This document shows, piece after piece, positions 1 to 8,515 of a stretch of 64,000 nt of DNA (positions within the stretch are counted from its first letter, which is position 1; every line of letters starts with the position of its first letter). Source of the stretch: Gammaproteobacteria bacterium (GTDB lineage: Bacteria; Pseudomonadota; Gammaproteobacteria; Enterobacterales; Alteromonadaceae); contig JAAFAI010000013.1 in the NCBI GenBank assembly GCA_018222405.1, positions 62,001 through 126,000 of the forward strand, written 5' to 3'. The notes below the pieces were generated by a model. It did no database searches and had not been told where the DNA came from. It saw nothing but the letters and a program-made list of their open reading frames with translations. The position numbers were made by a program, and so were the translations under genes.

Positions 1-48
1 CATAATTTCTTATGCCACTAATCCGTATCAAAATTATTAAAATTCAGC

Positions 49-522
49 ATGAAAAATAGCACTATAATAAGTAAAGCAAGAGCCTACTGTGAGCAACGGG
101 GAGCACGATTTACCCCTCTTAGGGAAAAAGTGTATGAACTCATGCTGGAGAAGCACGGTCCCATGGGAGCCTATGAGCTGCTCGACGGCCTGAAAGAAAC
201 CGAGTCCAGCGCCAAACCGGCAACCGTGTACCGGGCACTGGACTTTTTACTCGACTTTGGCCTTATTCACCGCCTTGAGTCTACTAATGCGTTTGTGGCC
301 TGCTATCATTTTGGTTGCCATCACCCGGTACAGTTTCTAATTTGCGACAGTTGTGGTGACGTCTCAGAGATACAGTCAGAAGGATTGAAAGAAACCCTGG
401 ATAACCAGGCAAAACAACACGGCTTCAAAATTTCCAAGCAAACCATTGAAGCCCACGGCCTTTGTGCAGACTGTCAGGAGAGTGAGTCAACTACACTGGG
501 AGAGGAACAACATGAATGCTGA
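49..522 (+). CDS. zur: Zur, zinc uptake regulator (Fur family)
   Basis: A 157-residue Fur-family metalloregulator, most like Zur, which represses zinc-uptake genes when loaded with Zn. The N-terminal winged helix covers about residues 10-85, including the conserved PATVYRALDFL recognition segment at 57-67. The dimerisation half carries two CxxC pairs, C99/C102 and C139/C142, which form the structural Zn site, plus H87, C90, H91 and H92 as likely regulatory ligands. The YHFGCHHP stretch is typical of Zur rather than of Fur, which has a HHDH motif. The end overlaps the next gene by 11 bases, so the two are probably co-translated. No znuABC genes are in the window. A Zur box is not obvious in the 48 bases upstream. 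Confidence 0.9.
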   Translation: MKNSTIISKARAYCEQRGARFTPLREKVYELMLEKHGPMGAYELLDGLKETESSAKPATVYRALDFLLDFGLIHRLESTNAFVACYHFGCHHPVQFLICDSCGDVSEIQSEGLKETLDNQAKQHGFKISKQTIEAHGLCADCQESESTTLGEEQHEC

Positions 523-976
523 GTTCGTAAACCCTTTTATCGGCGGTCTGTTAAACGTGTTGGAAACCATGGCGCAGACCACGCTAACCCCCGGTAAACC
601 CAAGAAAAAGAGTGATGACGTGGCCCACGGCGACGTATCAGGATTAATCGGCATGGTAGGGCCCAATGTAAAAGGCTCAATGTCCATCACATTTGATGAA
701 GGGTTAATTCTGAGCATCATGCATAACATGCTGGGCGAAGCGTCCAGTGAAATTGATGCAGAAGTTGCCGACATGGTAGGTGAAATTACCAACATGATTT
801 GTGGTAACGCCAAGCGCGATCTGGCCGAGAAAGGTTATGAGTTTGGTATGGCGACGCCGGTTGTTGTCTCTGGAAAGCAACACAGCATAAGCCATCAGGT
901 AGACGGGCCGAAGATTATTTTGCCGTTTAACCACGAACTCGGAAAAGCGTATCTGGAAATCTGCTTTGATAAATAA
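512..976 (+). CDS. CheX-like chemotaxis phosphatase-domain protein
   Basis: A 154-residue protein with a CheX fold. Family members are CheY-P phosphatases or stand-alone domains of related two-component systems. Start chosen at ATG 512, preceded by GAGAGGAAC; the reading frame is open further upstream but only inside zur. The helix carrying [21 protein letters not shown] (about 85-105) contains the E-x2-N catalytic pattern (E92, N95) expected for CheX/CheC phosphatases. It overlaps the 3' end of zur and the 5' end of the yjbQ-like gene, giving a tightly packed three-gene unit. A link between zinc regulation and chemotaxis is not implied by the sequence. Confidence 0.8.
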   Translation: MNAEFVNPFIGGLLNVLETMAQTTLTPGKPKKKSDDVAHGDVSGLIGMVGPNVKGSMSITFDEGLILSIMHNMLGEASSEIDAEVADMVGEITNMICGNAKRDLAEKGYEFGMATPVVVSGKQHSISHQVDGPKIILPFNHELGKAYLEICFDK

Positions 977-1406
977 TTACTGGCACTCTGAAAAAATTAC
1001 CCTACCACCTCACCCCAGAGGCTTTCATTTAATTACCGATTCAATCACCAGCGCATTACCGCAGATTCGCGACGTTGAGGTGGGCTTGTTGCACCTTATG
1101 CTGCAACATACCAGCGCCAGTTTAACCATTAATGAAAATGCCGATCCCTCGGTAAGGAAAGATTTAGAATCCTTTTTTAATCATACAGTTAAAGAAGACA
1201 CGCCGTATTTCATCCATACTTACGAAGGGCCAGATGATATGCCCGCTCATATCAAAAGCAGCCTCATGGGATGTCAGTTAACTATCCCGGTACAACAAGG
1301 ACGACTCGCGCTTGGCACCTGGCAGGGTATCATCCTCGGCGAGCACCGCGACAGCGGGGGCTCACGCTCAATTATTGCTACTCTCCAGGGCCAGTCAGGC
1401 GTATAA
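966..1406 (+). CDS. yjbQ: YjbQ/UPF0047 family protein
   Basis: A 146-residue member of the UPF0047 (YjbQ) family. Family members have been linked to a weak thiamine-phosphate synthase activity, and the true role is unsettled. Hallmarks present are [18 protein letters not shown] (about 49-66), VRKDLE, and the C-terminal [13 protein letters not shown] (about 117-129) that supplies conserved acidic and His residues around the trimer active site. The start is TTG at 966, which overlaps the TAA of the CheX-like gene; no in-frame ATG lies near the N-terminus. Length is normal for the family. Translation is probably coupled to the upstream gene. Confidence 0.85.
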   Translation: MINNYWHSEKITLPPHPRGFHLITDSITSALPQIRDVEVGLLHLMLQHTSASLTINENADPSVRKDLESFFNHTVKEDTPYFIHTYEGPDDMPAHIKSSLMGCQLTIPVQQGRLALGTWQGIILGEHRDSGGSRSIIATLQGQSGV

Positions 1407-1409
1407 TTG

Positions 1410-1425
1410 TTAAACTATAGTTTAA
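1410..1425. promoter_or_regulatory. Perfect 16-bp palindrome upstream of OmpA-like gene
   Basis: TTAAACTATAGTTTAA is a perfect palindrome 64 bases before the porin start codon and 3 bases after the yjbQ stop. It is AT-rich with no T-tract, so it looks more like a protein-binding site than a terminator. The protein that might bind it is unknown. Confidence 0.35.
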
Positions 1426-1488
1426 TGCTGGCACAGCTTTAGCATAGAGCTACAGGACACACTTTATTGCCAACACAGGAAGTCAATA

Positions 1489-2703
1489 ATGAAAAAATCA
1501 ACTATTACTCTCGCACTCATTGCCGCAGGCTTAGTTTCTGCTCCGTCATTCGCTCAGGAATCAGAAGCAAAAGACTGGGCTGGTATCTATGGGCTCTATT
1601 ACAGCACGGACGAAGGCAAACCAGAGCCGACCGGTCAGCTGGATGATGGTTTTGGTCTGGGTGCTGAATACGGTTTCCGCTTCGATGAAAGCTGGGCAGC
1701 AAGAATTTCAGCTTCGTATCTTGATTTAGATGGTACCAATGGCGGCAGCGATGAAAGCGGCCCGATGTTGGGTGTTGATGCCATGTACTTCTTCCAGGAC
1801 GACCTTTTCTATGTTTTCGGTGGTTTATACCATCAGGACGTCGGCGATGATTACCAAATGCTGGGTTACGGTATGGGTAAACATTGGGCCGTTAACGACG
1901 ATGTTGCCGTTATCAGTGAAATTGCCGCTTACCGAGATCTGAGCGACAATTTATACGACTATAGCGTGAAGCTGGGTGTTTCTTACACTTTCGGCAGCAC
2001 TTCAAGCTATTCAGAGCCAACGCCTGCGCCTATGACCACAGCAGCACCGGCTGATTCAGACTACGATGGCGTGGTGGATTCTCTGGACAAATGTCCTGGA
2101 ACGCCTTCAGGTACTGTAGTAGACAGCATGGGCTGTAACGCAGATAAAGACGGCGACGGCGTTATTAACAGCCAGGACCAGTGCCCGAACACCCGTGCCG
2201 GCGTGGCCGTTGACGGTGTAGGCTGTGCAATTGAACCAGACTCAGACAACGACGGTGTTATCGACAGTCAGGACGCCTGCCCGGATACGCCTAAGGGCGA
2301 TAAGGTTCACCCTAATGGCTGTACCGTGTTCACCGATAAAGAAGTATCCATTGAGGTACGTATCCTGTTTGCTAACAACAGTGCCGACATTGAAGATACG
2401 AGCGATCCTCAAATCGTTGATCTGGCTGAGTTCCTGAGCCGTTACGGCAGTACTTCAGCCACCATTGAAGGTCACTCTTCAGCGCCAGGTGCCGCACCGT
2501 ACAACAAAGACTTGTCTCTGCGCCGCGCTAAAGCACTGAAATCAGTATTGGTTAACCAGTACGATATCGATGCGAGCCGTTTAGACACTGTTGGTTATGG
2601 TGAAGAACGTCTGTTAGATACTGCTAACACCAAAGAAGCTCACCACATTAACCGTCGTATTGAAGTTAAAGTAAGTGAGACTATTGAAGTCCCCGCTCAA
2701 TAA
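1489..2703 (+). CDS. OmpA-family porin with TSP3 calcium-binding repeats
   Basis: A 404-residue outer membrane protein resembling OprF/OmpA. A Sec signal peptide (residues 1-22, cleaved after SFA) is followed by an eight-strand type beta-barrel to about residue 170. A Pro/Ala-rich hinge comes next, then three thrombospondin type 3-like repeats (about 188-275) of the form DxDxDGVxDxxDxCPxTPxG with paired Cys residues. The C-terminal OmpA peptidoglycan-binding domain (about 285-397) has IEGHSSAPG and LSLRRAKALKSVL and ends in NRRIEVKV. The barrel anchors in the outer membrane and the tail binds peptidoglycan. It is monocistronic, with a palindrome upstream and a strong terminator 28 bases downstream. 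Confidence 0.9.
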   Translation: MKKSTITLALIAAGLVSAPSFAQESEAKDWAGIYGLYYSTDEGKPEPTGQLDDGFGLGAEYGFRFDESWAARISASYLDLDGTNGGSDESGPMLGVDAMYFFQDDLFYVFGGLYHQDVGDDYQMLGYGMGKHWAVNDDVAVISEIAAYRDLSDNLYDYSVKLGVSYTFGSTSSYSEPTPAPMTTAAPADSDYDGVVDSLDKCPGTPSGTVVDSMGCNADKDGDGVINSQDQCPNTRAGVAVDGVGCAIEPDSDNDGVIDSQDACPDTPKGDKVHPNGCTVFTDKEVSIEVRILFANNSADIEDTSDPQIVDLAEFLSRYGSTSATIEGHSSAPGAAPYNKDLSLRRAKALKSVLVNQYDIDASRLDTVGYGEERLLDTANTKEAHHINRRIEVKVSETIEVPAQ

Positions 2704-2730
2704 TCTTTAGCCTATACGATGATTAAAAAA

Positions 2731-2754
2731 CGCCTGCGATTGCAGGCGTTTTTA
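2731..2754. terminator. Rho-independent terminator, bidirectional
   Basis: CGCCTGC-GATT-GCAGGCG hairpin with A6 on the left and TTTTTAT on the right. It lies between the convergent OmpA-like gene and the quinone reductase gene and can serve both. Confidence 0.85.
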
Positions 2755-2767
2755 TTTGAGGAGCATG

Positions 2768-3631
2768 TTATCGGACTGGCGGCAAACTGGTTTTAACCAG
2801 TTCTCGTAGTGTGCGGGTAGGATGCCCCAGTAACTGACTCAACGTTTTACTATCATCAAATAACGCCCCCTGAGCAGCTCCGGCGTCTGAATCAGCCAGC
2901 ATGTCTGCCAGAGGCGCCGGCAATCCGGCTTGTTGTAAGGCAGCAGTGAACTCCGCGGGCGGCAAATCAATGTATGGGATAGTTTTACCGGCCTCCTCAC
3001 TAATGACACTGGCCAGCTGAGCCAGGGTATAACTCTCGTCGCCAGCCAATTCGTAGACCCTTCCGGCCTGAGGTTCACCGCTCAGTAATACCTTTGCAGC
3101 CGCTTCAGCATAGTCTTCACGTGCAGCAGAGCTGATAAGCCCTTCTTTGGCGCTGCCAATAAAACCACCATTTTCGAGGGCTGGCGCTATGCTTGCCAGA
3201 TAGTTTTCGGTGTACCAGCCATTTCGCAGCAACACAAAATCTATACCACTTTGCTGCAGGTAGGATTCCGTTTCCTTATGCTCGGCTGCCAGCATTAAAG
3301 GCGAGTCATTCACTTTCAACAAGCTGGTGTAAGCAAGCAGACTCACACCCGCGTGGTGCGCCGCGTTAATAACGTTTTGATGTTGTGGCAGGCGCTGTCC
3401 TACCTCACTGGAGGAAATTAACAGTAGTTTATCGACGTCTGTAAGCGCTGCATTTAAAGCTTCAGGTGATGAATAGTCTGCGGTACGAACCACAATCCCC
3501 TGCGCCTTCAGATCTTTCGCTTTTTCCGGGTTGCGTACAATAGCCACAATGTGGCTGGCATCCCGCTCTTTCAGTAAAAATTGAATAACAAGCCGGCCTA
3601 ATTGGCCGGTGGCACCAGTCACAGCAATCAT
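2768..3631 (-). CDS. NAD(P)H:quinone oxidoreductase-like, NmrA/SDR atypical family (QorB-like)
   Basis: A 287-residue atypical SDR close to E. coli QorB (YtfG), an NADPH-dependent quinone reductase. The Rossmann nucleotide motif GATGQLG is at residues 5-11. VRNPEKAKDL (about 32-41) follows the second strand and NGWYTENY (about 136-143) is the conserved substrate-side loop. It lacks the classical YxxxK dyad, as is normal for the atypical class. The gene is divergent from an HxlR regulator, the same arrangement as ytfG/ytfH in E. coli. A long inverted repeat sits between them. Likely role is detoxification of quinones or other electrophiles in the cytoplasm. Confidence 0.85.
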   Translation of the reverse strand: MIAVTGATGQLGRLVIQFLLKERDASHIVAIVRNPEKAKDLKAQGIVVRTADYSSPEALNAALTDVDKLLLISSSEVGQRLPQHQNVINAAHHAGVSLLAYTSLLKVNDSPLMLAAEHKETESYLQQSGIDFVLLRNGWYTENYLASIAPALENGGFIGSAKEGLISSAAREDYAEAAAKVLLSGEPQAGRVYELAGDESYTLAQLASVISEEAGKTIPYIDLPPAEFTAALQQAGLPAPLADMLADSDAGAAQGALFDDSKTLSQLLGHPTRTLRELVKTSLPPVR

Positions 3632-3681
3632 AAGTTACTCCTTGGTTAGTGTTTACTCTGGATTAGTGACTATTTTGCGCC

Positions 3682-3722
3682 TATACTTACTAAAAGAAAG
3701 TACATGCCTTTTGGTAAGTATA
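3682..3722. promoter_or_regulatory. Long inverted-repeat operator, probable HxlR/QorR site
   Basis: Two 15-bp arms, TATACTTACTAAAAG and CTTTTGGTAAGTATA, match with one mismatch and are separated by 11 bases. They lie in the 121-bp divergent region between the quinone reductase and HxlR genes. Dimeric HxlR regulators bind inverted repeats of this kind, so autoregulation and control of the reductase are likely. Confidence 0.7.
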
Positions 3723-3752
3723 AAATTTACTATTAATAACCGGATATGAACG

Positions 3753-4166
3753 ATGAATAGCAGCGTGACAGCCACCTCGGAGCCTACACTGACAGACAAA
3801 TTCCAGCGTGGAAATGTGCTAGCCAGCAGTTGCCCTTCTCGTGGTGTATTACAGGATGTCACCAGCCGATGGGGAGTGCTGGCCTTATTTGCTCTACTTC
3901 AGGGAACCCATCGCTTTAGCGAACTCCGCAAATCTATTACAGGAGTGAGTGAGAAAATGCTTTCTCAGACCCTTCAAGCACTGGAAGCTGATGGCTTTGT
4001 ATTGCGCACCGCACACCCGGTTATCCCGCCACATGTAGAATATAGTCTGACAGCGTCCGGCCGCGAGGTAGCAAAACGGGTGGAAGAACTGGTGAACTGG
4101 ATTGAAGTCAATATCAATCCAATTTTAAGTGCACGGGATGAGTATACCTCGTTGAAGTCCGGTTAA
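3753..4166 (+). CDS. HxlR-family transcriptional regulator (QorR-like)
   Basis: A 137-residue winged-helix regulator of the HxlR family. The core runs from SCPSRGVLQDVTSRWGVLAL (26-45) through RFSELRKSITGVSEKMLSQTLQALEADG to EYSLTASGRE, all family hallmarks. C27 sits at the conserved N-terminal Cys position that acts as the redox or electrophile sensor in YodB/QorR-type members. It is divergent from the quinone reductase gene and probably represses it through the inverted repeat between them, with Cys27 modification relieving repression. That last step is inferred from the family. Confidence 0.85.
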   Translation: MNSSVTATSEPTLTDKFQRGNVLASSCPSRGVLQDVTSRWGVLALFALLQGTHRFSELRKSITGVSEKMLSQTLQALEADGFVLRTAHPVIPPHVEYSLTASGREVAKRVEELVNWIEVNINPILSARDEYTSLKSG

Positions 4167-4217
4167 GGGCTCTGCCCAGTTTATCTGGTCATCGATTGCC
4201 TTTAGTCTGGTGCTTGC

Positions 4218-4239
4218 ATAATAACCACTTAGTTATTAT
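4218..4239. promoter_or_regulatory. AT-rich inverted repeat upstream of glycosyltransferase operon
   Basis: ATAATAAC-CACTTA-GTTATTAT, with perfect 8-bp arms, lies about 145 bases before the first glycosyltransferase. It also contains TGCATAAT, an extended -10-like sequence. It could be an operator over the operon promoter. There is no T-tract beyond the arm and the stem is weak, so a terminator for the HxlR gene is less likely. Confidence 0.3.
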
Positions 4240-4382
4240 TCTCGGAGTAGACTGATTACAAGTGACGAGCTCTATTCGTAAATATATCAGCTTATCCATA
4301 AAAAGCTGGCAGGGATTGCCAAAAGCCCTTCTCAGTTTGTTTAAACAGCGCTTTGGCAATCAATATTTGTTGAGAAGTTTAT

Positions 4383-5339
4383 ATGTCCTGTGCCATTTCT
4401 GTTTTAATGCCGGTTTTAAATGGGGACTTCGCCCATCTTCGTGAAGCAATCAGCAGTATTCTGGAACAATCATTCAAAGACTTTGAATTCTTAATTGTGG
4501 ATGACGGCAGTAATCAGGAAACCAAGGATTTTCTGGCAAACTTTGCTGCAAAAGATGAACGTATCGTCATTATCACGAATCCAACCAATATCGGTGTGGG
4601 TAATTCACTCAATAAAGGTCTTGAAAGTGCAGCAGGTCGCTATGTTGCCAGACATGATGCAGATGATGTAGCTCACCCTTCTCGGCTCGCCAAACAATTT
4701 GCTTACATGGAAGCTCACCCTGACATAGTTTTGAGTTGTACTACGGTGAATCATATTGATATGCAGGGCAATAAAATTGGCGGCTATCCGGTCAGCACCG
4801 ACAGTGATGTATTAGAAGCAGAACTATTACTCAATAGCCGGCTTTGCCACCCCAGCCTGATGTTTCGAACCGAAGCTATCCGGAATAACGGTGGTTACCC
4901 TGTCACTAAAAGTGCCCAGGACTACTTGTTGTATCTGAAGTCACTTAAAGCTGGTTTTAAGTTTGGCGGGCTCGATGAACCTTTGGTGGACTATCGTATT
5001 AATACTGAAAGTATTACTCGCAAAAACCGAGGCAAGCAGTTATCAACCGCCCAGGCCGGTTCTTACGAGCATGTTACCAGACTGGTCGGTGCAATAGACC
5101 AACAGGCATTTGAACGCTTTTGGTTTTTTGTGGCTACTCAGGGGCAGAGCAGCCTGAGAATCAGCGATTTAAGAATCCTTCGCCCTTTACTTAGCTATAT
5201 CCAACAAAATCCTGCCTACTACAAGGCATGGAAAGGTTCGTTTCGTTATGTTTCCCGCAACGCGTTAGATTTAGGATTTTCGTTTCAAAAACTAATGGTT
5301 GCCATTTATTTTCGCTATTTTTTTAACGCACAATATTGA
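4383..5339 (+). CDS. Family 2 glycosyltransferase
   Basis: A 318-residue GT-A fold glycosyltransferase of family 2. The N-terminus SVLMPVLNGDFAHLREAI (6-23) holds the nucleotide-binding strand. FLIVDDGS and the RHDADD motif (about 94-99) supply the metal-binding DxD equivalent. A C-terminal region with aromatic and basic residues (about 255-318) may touch the membrane. It probably transfers a sugar from a nucleotide donor in lipopolysaccharide O-antigen, capsule or exopolysaccharide synthesis. It is the first of three genes with overlapping or near-adjacent ends. Base composition is visibly more AT-rich than in neighbouring genes, which suggests acquisition. Confidence 0.85.
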   Translation: MSCAISVLMPVLNGDFAHLREAISSILEQSFKDFEFLIVDDGSNQETKDFLANFAAKDERIVIITNPTNIGVGNSLNKGLESAAGRYVARHDADDVAHPSRLAKQFAYMEAHPDIVLSCTTVNHIDMQGNKIGGYPVSTDSDVLEAELLLNSRLCHPSLMFRTEAIRNNGGYPVTKSAQDYLLYLKSLKAGFKFGGLDEPLVDYRINTESITRKNRGKQLSTAQAGSYEHVTRLVGAIDQQAFERFWFFVATQGQSSLRISDLRILRPLLSYIQQNPAYYKAWKGSFRYVSRNALDLGFSFQKLMVAIYFRYFFNAQY

Positions 5340-6337
5340 TGGAGCTCTGTGTGGAGGTTTACTTTTATCACCCTGACTTTGCCAAGTATACCGAGGCACA
5401 AATTTTAGCGCTGGAGGACGATTGGCGTTATTTCGCGACCGGGCCAAAAGTTTGGATTATACAGACTTACATCAGATTAAAGAAAGCAGGATATCCGGTA
5501 ACCGCCATATCACAACCACCAAAGTCCGGAGTAGTTGTTCTACATTATGAGCAATTCACGACATTCTGGAACAGCGCACCTTCAACCAGACGTATAGTAA
5601 CGGTTGTCGTTAGGGCAGACCGTGTTGAGAGTAAATTCTCGGACTTCGAGATCCTACAAAATCAGCATTTTGCAGACGAAAATAAATTCTTTTTTATACC
5701 ACACTGGCCACAACCGAATATCATTCAACGCAACAGTGCCAGAGGCTCTACGATTAAAAAAATTGCGTTTAAAGGTTTTTTAAGCAATTTAAACCCTATT
5801 CTGGAGTCTGATGAATGGAAGCAATTTTTAGCCCATCGCAATATTGAATGGATAGCAGATGGCCAACAATGGGATAGTCTGGATGCCCGTTACGATTTAA
5901 TTAACTGGAATGACTACAGTGAAACCGATCTTGTTGTGGCCTTAAGGCAGGATTTATCATGCAACTATGCAGATAAACCAGCCTCGAAATTGATTAATGG
6001 CTGGACTGCTCAGGTCCCCTGTATTCTTGGACCGGAACTCGCTTATCAGGAACTGAAAAAAAGTGATATGGATTATATAGAAGTCAATGATTTAAAAGCG
6101 CTTATGGTAGCGGTGGATCATCTTATAGATAACCCGGATGTTTATCATCAAATGATTAGTAATGGTGCTGCCAGGGCTAAAGATTTCTCTGTCGACAGTA
6201 TCGTTGAACGGTGGGCTAAGCTACTGTTCGAAAGAATCATTCCTCAGGTTAGCGGCCCGCTATCAAAGCTGTATTACTCCTTGTCTATTGGTGAGCGCAG
6301 TAAATTAAAAAAACTGACAGGAAATAGCAGAGCGTAA
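5339..6337 (+). CDS. Putative glycosyltransferase (GT-B-like)
   Basis: A 332-residue protein starting at ATG 5339, which overlaps the TGA of the preceding gene by one base (TGATG); a TTG one codon upstream is an alternative. The C-terminal half contains ADKPASKLINGWTAQVPCIL (about 213-232), DLKALMVAVDHLIDNPDVY and RWAKLLFERI. This is the pattern of the donor-binding domain of group 1 glycosyltransferases, where a Lys and an acidic residue contact the nucleotide sugar. The N-terminal half is poorly conserved, as expected for an acceptor domain. The family assignment is by pattern only, and the sugar and acceptor are unknown. It works with the flanking genes in surface glycan synthesis by context. 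Confidence 0.6.
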   Translation: MELCVEVYFYHPDFAKYTEAQILALEDDWRYFATGPKVWIIQTYIRLKKAGYPVTAISQPPKSGVVVLHYEQFTTFWNSAPSTRRIVTVVVRADRVESKFSDFEILQNQHFADENKFFFIPHWPQPNIIQRNSARGSTIKKIAFKGFLSNLNPILESDEWKQFLAHRNIEWIADGQQWDSLDARYDLINWNDYSETDLVVALRQDLSCNYADKPASKLINGWTAQVPCILGPELAYQELKKSDMDYIEVNDLKALMVAVDHLIDNPDVYHQMISNGAARAKDFSVDSIVERWAKLLFERIIPQVSGPLSKLYYSLSIGERSKLKKLTGNSRA

Positions 6338-6374
6338 TGAAATAGCAGAGCGTAATGAAATAGCAGAGCGTAAT
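6322..6374 (+). repeat. Three tandem 18-bp repeats at a gene junction
   Basis: AAATAGCAGAGCGTAATG occurs three times head to tail at 6322, 6340 and 6358; the last copy is cut after 17 bases. The first copy holds the stop codon of the upstream gene. Copies 1 and 2 each end in ATG followed by AAATAG, giving two-codon mini-frames. The array fills the whole spacer before the next start codon. Confidence 0.9.
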
Positions 6375-6375
6375 A

Positions 6376-7257
6376 ATGAAGAATAACACGGTAACATTAA
6401 CCAATTTCTGGATCGTATTTGTTGTTTATTCACCTACCCGATTGGCTCAAAAACACAAACGTTTTATCGCGTTATTTGAGCTGTTCAAAGCATTTGGGGC
6501 AGAGGGAGTTGTAATTGTAAATAATGCTACAGGTAACGACGCCGCGACAATTGACGGTTACTTCGCTGATCCTGCTATGGATGTGATACCAGGAAGCAAT
6601 CTGAATGCAGAGTTTTCGGGCTGGATAGAAGGAGTTACTTACCTCAGAGAAACCAAAAATATTGATGATTCAGCATCCTTTATACTGTTGAATGATACCG
6701 TATTCAGCCACTATCCCTTATATCTCTCCTCTATTCTGCACTATCTGCAGGCTGCACCAGAGGTTAGTAAAAGCACCAAACCGACTATAAGCGGAAGCCT
6801 TCACAATATGGCACAACGTGAATGCAATGTACTGGGCTTAAACCTCCCTTCGTTTGTTGCCACAGCAATATTTCTGGTAAATGCCAAAGCCGCAGATTTA
6901 CTTATAGAACAATGCCAAAAAGTGTTTAATCAATGGCAAAATATTTCCGGCAGCCAAGTTGATTCTTTTTCACTGCTCAAGCAGTTTTATAATGAATCAG
7001 GCGCTTACTATGTAGGCGGGTGGCTATTTTCTGGTGGATGGTACAACGCCAGTACCTTTGACAATTTTGATAAGAATTTATTGCGGCTGAAACTGACCGC
7101 TATAGTGTGTGAGCATAGTATCTCAGCCAGAATTCTTGCGGAGCAAGGCAACTTGCTTGACTATCAAACCGCATCATCTTCACAAGGCTTACTCCGAACA
7201 CTTTGGCAGTTCAACATGAAGCCACTACTCGCTATACGTCGATATCGCAATAGCTGA
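6376..7257 (+). CDS. Putative glycosyltransferase, third gene of glycan operon
   Basis: A 293-residue protein with the layout of a GT-A type transferase, but no family could be named with certainty. FWIVFVVYSPT (11-21) forms the first strand. EGVVIVNNATGND resembles a nucleotide-binding loop, and ASFILLNDTVFSHYPL (about 94-109) resembles the segment around a DxD-like site, here LLNDTVF. The C-terminal part ends in a basic, aromatic tail. It follows two glycosyltransferase genes after a tandem-repeat spacer and shares their AT-rich composition. Likely role is a further sugar transfer in the same surface polysaccharide, by context. Confidence 0.5.
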   Translation: MKNNTVTLTNFWIVFVVYSPTRLAQKHKRFIALFELFKAFGAEGVVIVNNATGNDAATIDGYFADPAMDVIPGSNLNAEFSGWIEGVTYLRETKNIDDSASFILLNDTVFSHYPLYLSSILHYLQAAPEVSKSTKPTISGSLHNMAQRECNVLGLNLPSFVATAIFLVNAKAADLLIEQCQKVFNQWQNISGSQVDSFSLLKQFYNESGAYYVGGWLFSGGWYNASTFDNFDKNLLRLKLTAIVCEHSISARILAEQGNLLDYQTASSSQGLLRTLWQFNMKPLLAIRRYRNS

Positions 7258-7282
7258 GCTTTTTCGGCTTAGTACTATGGAG

Positions 7283-8515
7283 TTAAGTCACCGCCAGTTT
7301 TTGCTGGTACTTAGATGCTAAATAGGTTTGTTCGATGATAATTTTGTGCAGCTTCTCTGCTGCGTGCCATAGTTCCTCAAAACTAACATAAAGCGGCGTA
7401 AAGCCAATTCTGAGCAGGTCTGGTGCTCTGAAGTCGGCGATCACGCCGGCATCAATCCAGGCCTGGCAAATCGCATAGGCGTGTTCATGCTGAAAGGCCA
7501 GCTGACTGCCCCTTTCTGTTGCGGCGTCTGGCGACACACAAGTAAACTCTTCATCCAGTCCGCAGGCCTTAAGGCATTCCAGAAAAAATTCGCCCATGGC
7601 CATGGATTTCTGTCTCACTTGCAGCATGTTTACCTTTGACCAAAGCTTAAGTGCCGCTTCCAGCACACTCATAGCTATTACTGCCGGCGTGCCGGAAAGG
7701 TTTTGCTTTACGCCGGCTACGGGCGTGTAAGCTGAGTCAAAGCTAAAAGGTGTGGCATGCCCCATCCAGCCGCTAAGCGGTTGCTGAAAAGCGCTCTGAT
7801 GACGCTTAGCCACATAAATAAATGCCGGTGCGCCAGGGCCGCCATTAAGGTACTTGTAGGTACATCCGACGGCAAAATCCACCTTGCAGTCATCAAGCTT
7901 CACTGGCAGTGCGCCAGCGGAATGGGCCAGATCCCAGACCACCAGGATGCCCCTTGCATGGGCTAACTCAGTGATCTTATGCATATCCAGCAGTCGCCCG
8001 CTCCTGAAATTTACCTGGGTCAGTAACAGAATAGCGATACTTTCATCCAACTGCGCTTCGATATCTTTTTCCTCGCATAGCACCAGTTCGCAGTTCGCCT
8101 CGCCCAACTGTTGTTTAAGCCCCTCAATGACATAAATATCAGTAGGGAAATTATCTGCTGTGGTTATCACTTTGTTGCGCCCGACCTGCATCCGTAAGGC
8201 ACCACTGAGCACTTTAAATAAGTTAACGGAAATGGAGTCGCAGCAAATAACCTGCCCGGAAGCAGCGCCAATAATCGGCGCAATCAGCTCGCCACACTGA
8301 CGGGGCAAGTCAATCCAGGCGTGTTTGTTCCAACTGGTGATAAGATCTTCACCCCACTGCTGATTCACAACGTCGATAGCACGCTCTTTGGCTGCAACGG
8401 GTAAAGGCCCCAGTGAATTACCATCCAGATAAATGGTCTTCGGCGGTATATAAAACTGCTCTCTGAGCGGAGCGAGGGGATCCAGTGCGTCGAGATTCTG
8501 TGCGATGGACAACAT
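7283..8515 (-). CDS. kynU: Kynureninase
   Basis: A 410-residue PLP enzyme of aminotransferase class V that hydrolyses kynurenine or 3-hydroxykynurenine to (hydroxy)anthranilate and alanine. YLDGNSLGPLP (29-39) is the family N-terminal motif, VWDLAHSAGALP (193-204) holds the PLP-contacting Asp, and K221 in CTYKYLNGGPG forms the Schiff base. The length is typical for bacterial KynU. Its ATG overlaps the TAA of the upstream alpha/beta hydrolase by one base, so the two are co-translated in a probable tryptophan-degradation unit. Tryptophan 2,3-dioxygenase is not in the window. Confidence 0.93.
   Translation of the reverse strand: MLSIAQNLDALDPLAPLREQFYIPPKTIYLDGNSLGPLPVAAKERAIDVVNQQWGEDLITSWNKHAWIDLPRQCGELIAPIIGAASGQVICCDSISVNLFKVLSGALRMQVGRNKVITTADNFPTDIYVIEGLKQQLGEANCELVLCEEKDIEAQLDESIAILLLTQVNFRSGRLLDMHKITELAHARGILVVWDLAHSAGALPVKLDDCKVDFAVGCTYKYLNGGPGAPAFIYVAKRHQSAFQQPLSGWMGHATPFSFDSAYTPVAGVKQNLSGTPAVIAMSVLEAALKLWSKVNMLQVRQKSMAMGEFFLECLKACGLDEEFTCVSPDAATERGSQLAFQHEHAYAICQAWIDAGVIADFRAPDLLRIGFTPLYVSFEELWHAAEKLHKIIIEQTYLASKYQQKLAVT

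Noticed and set aside
2061..2249. Short minus-strand frame within the OmpA-like gene
   Set aside because: It is a shadow of the TSP3 repeats.
4262..4444. 60-codon frame starting at GTG before the first glycosyltransferase
   Set aside because: No ribosome site, overlaps the start of a solid glycosyltransferase, and the composition is not distinctive.
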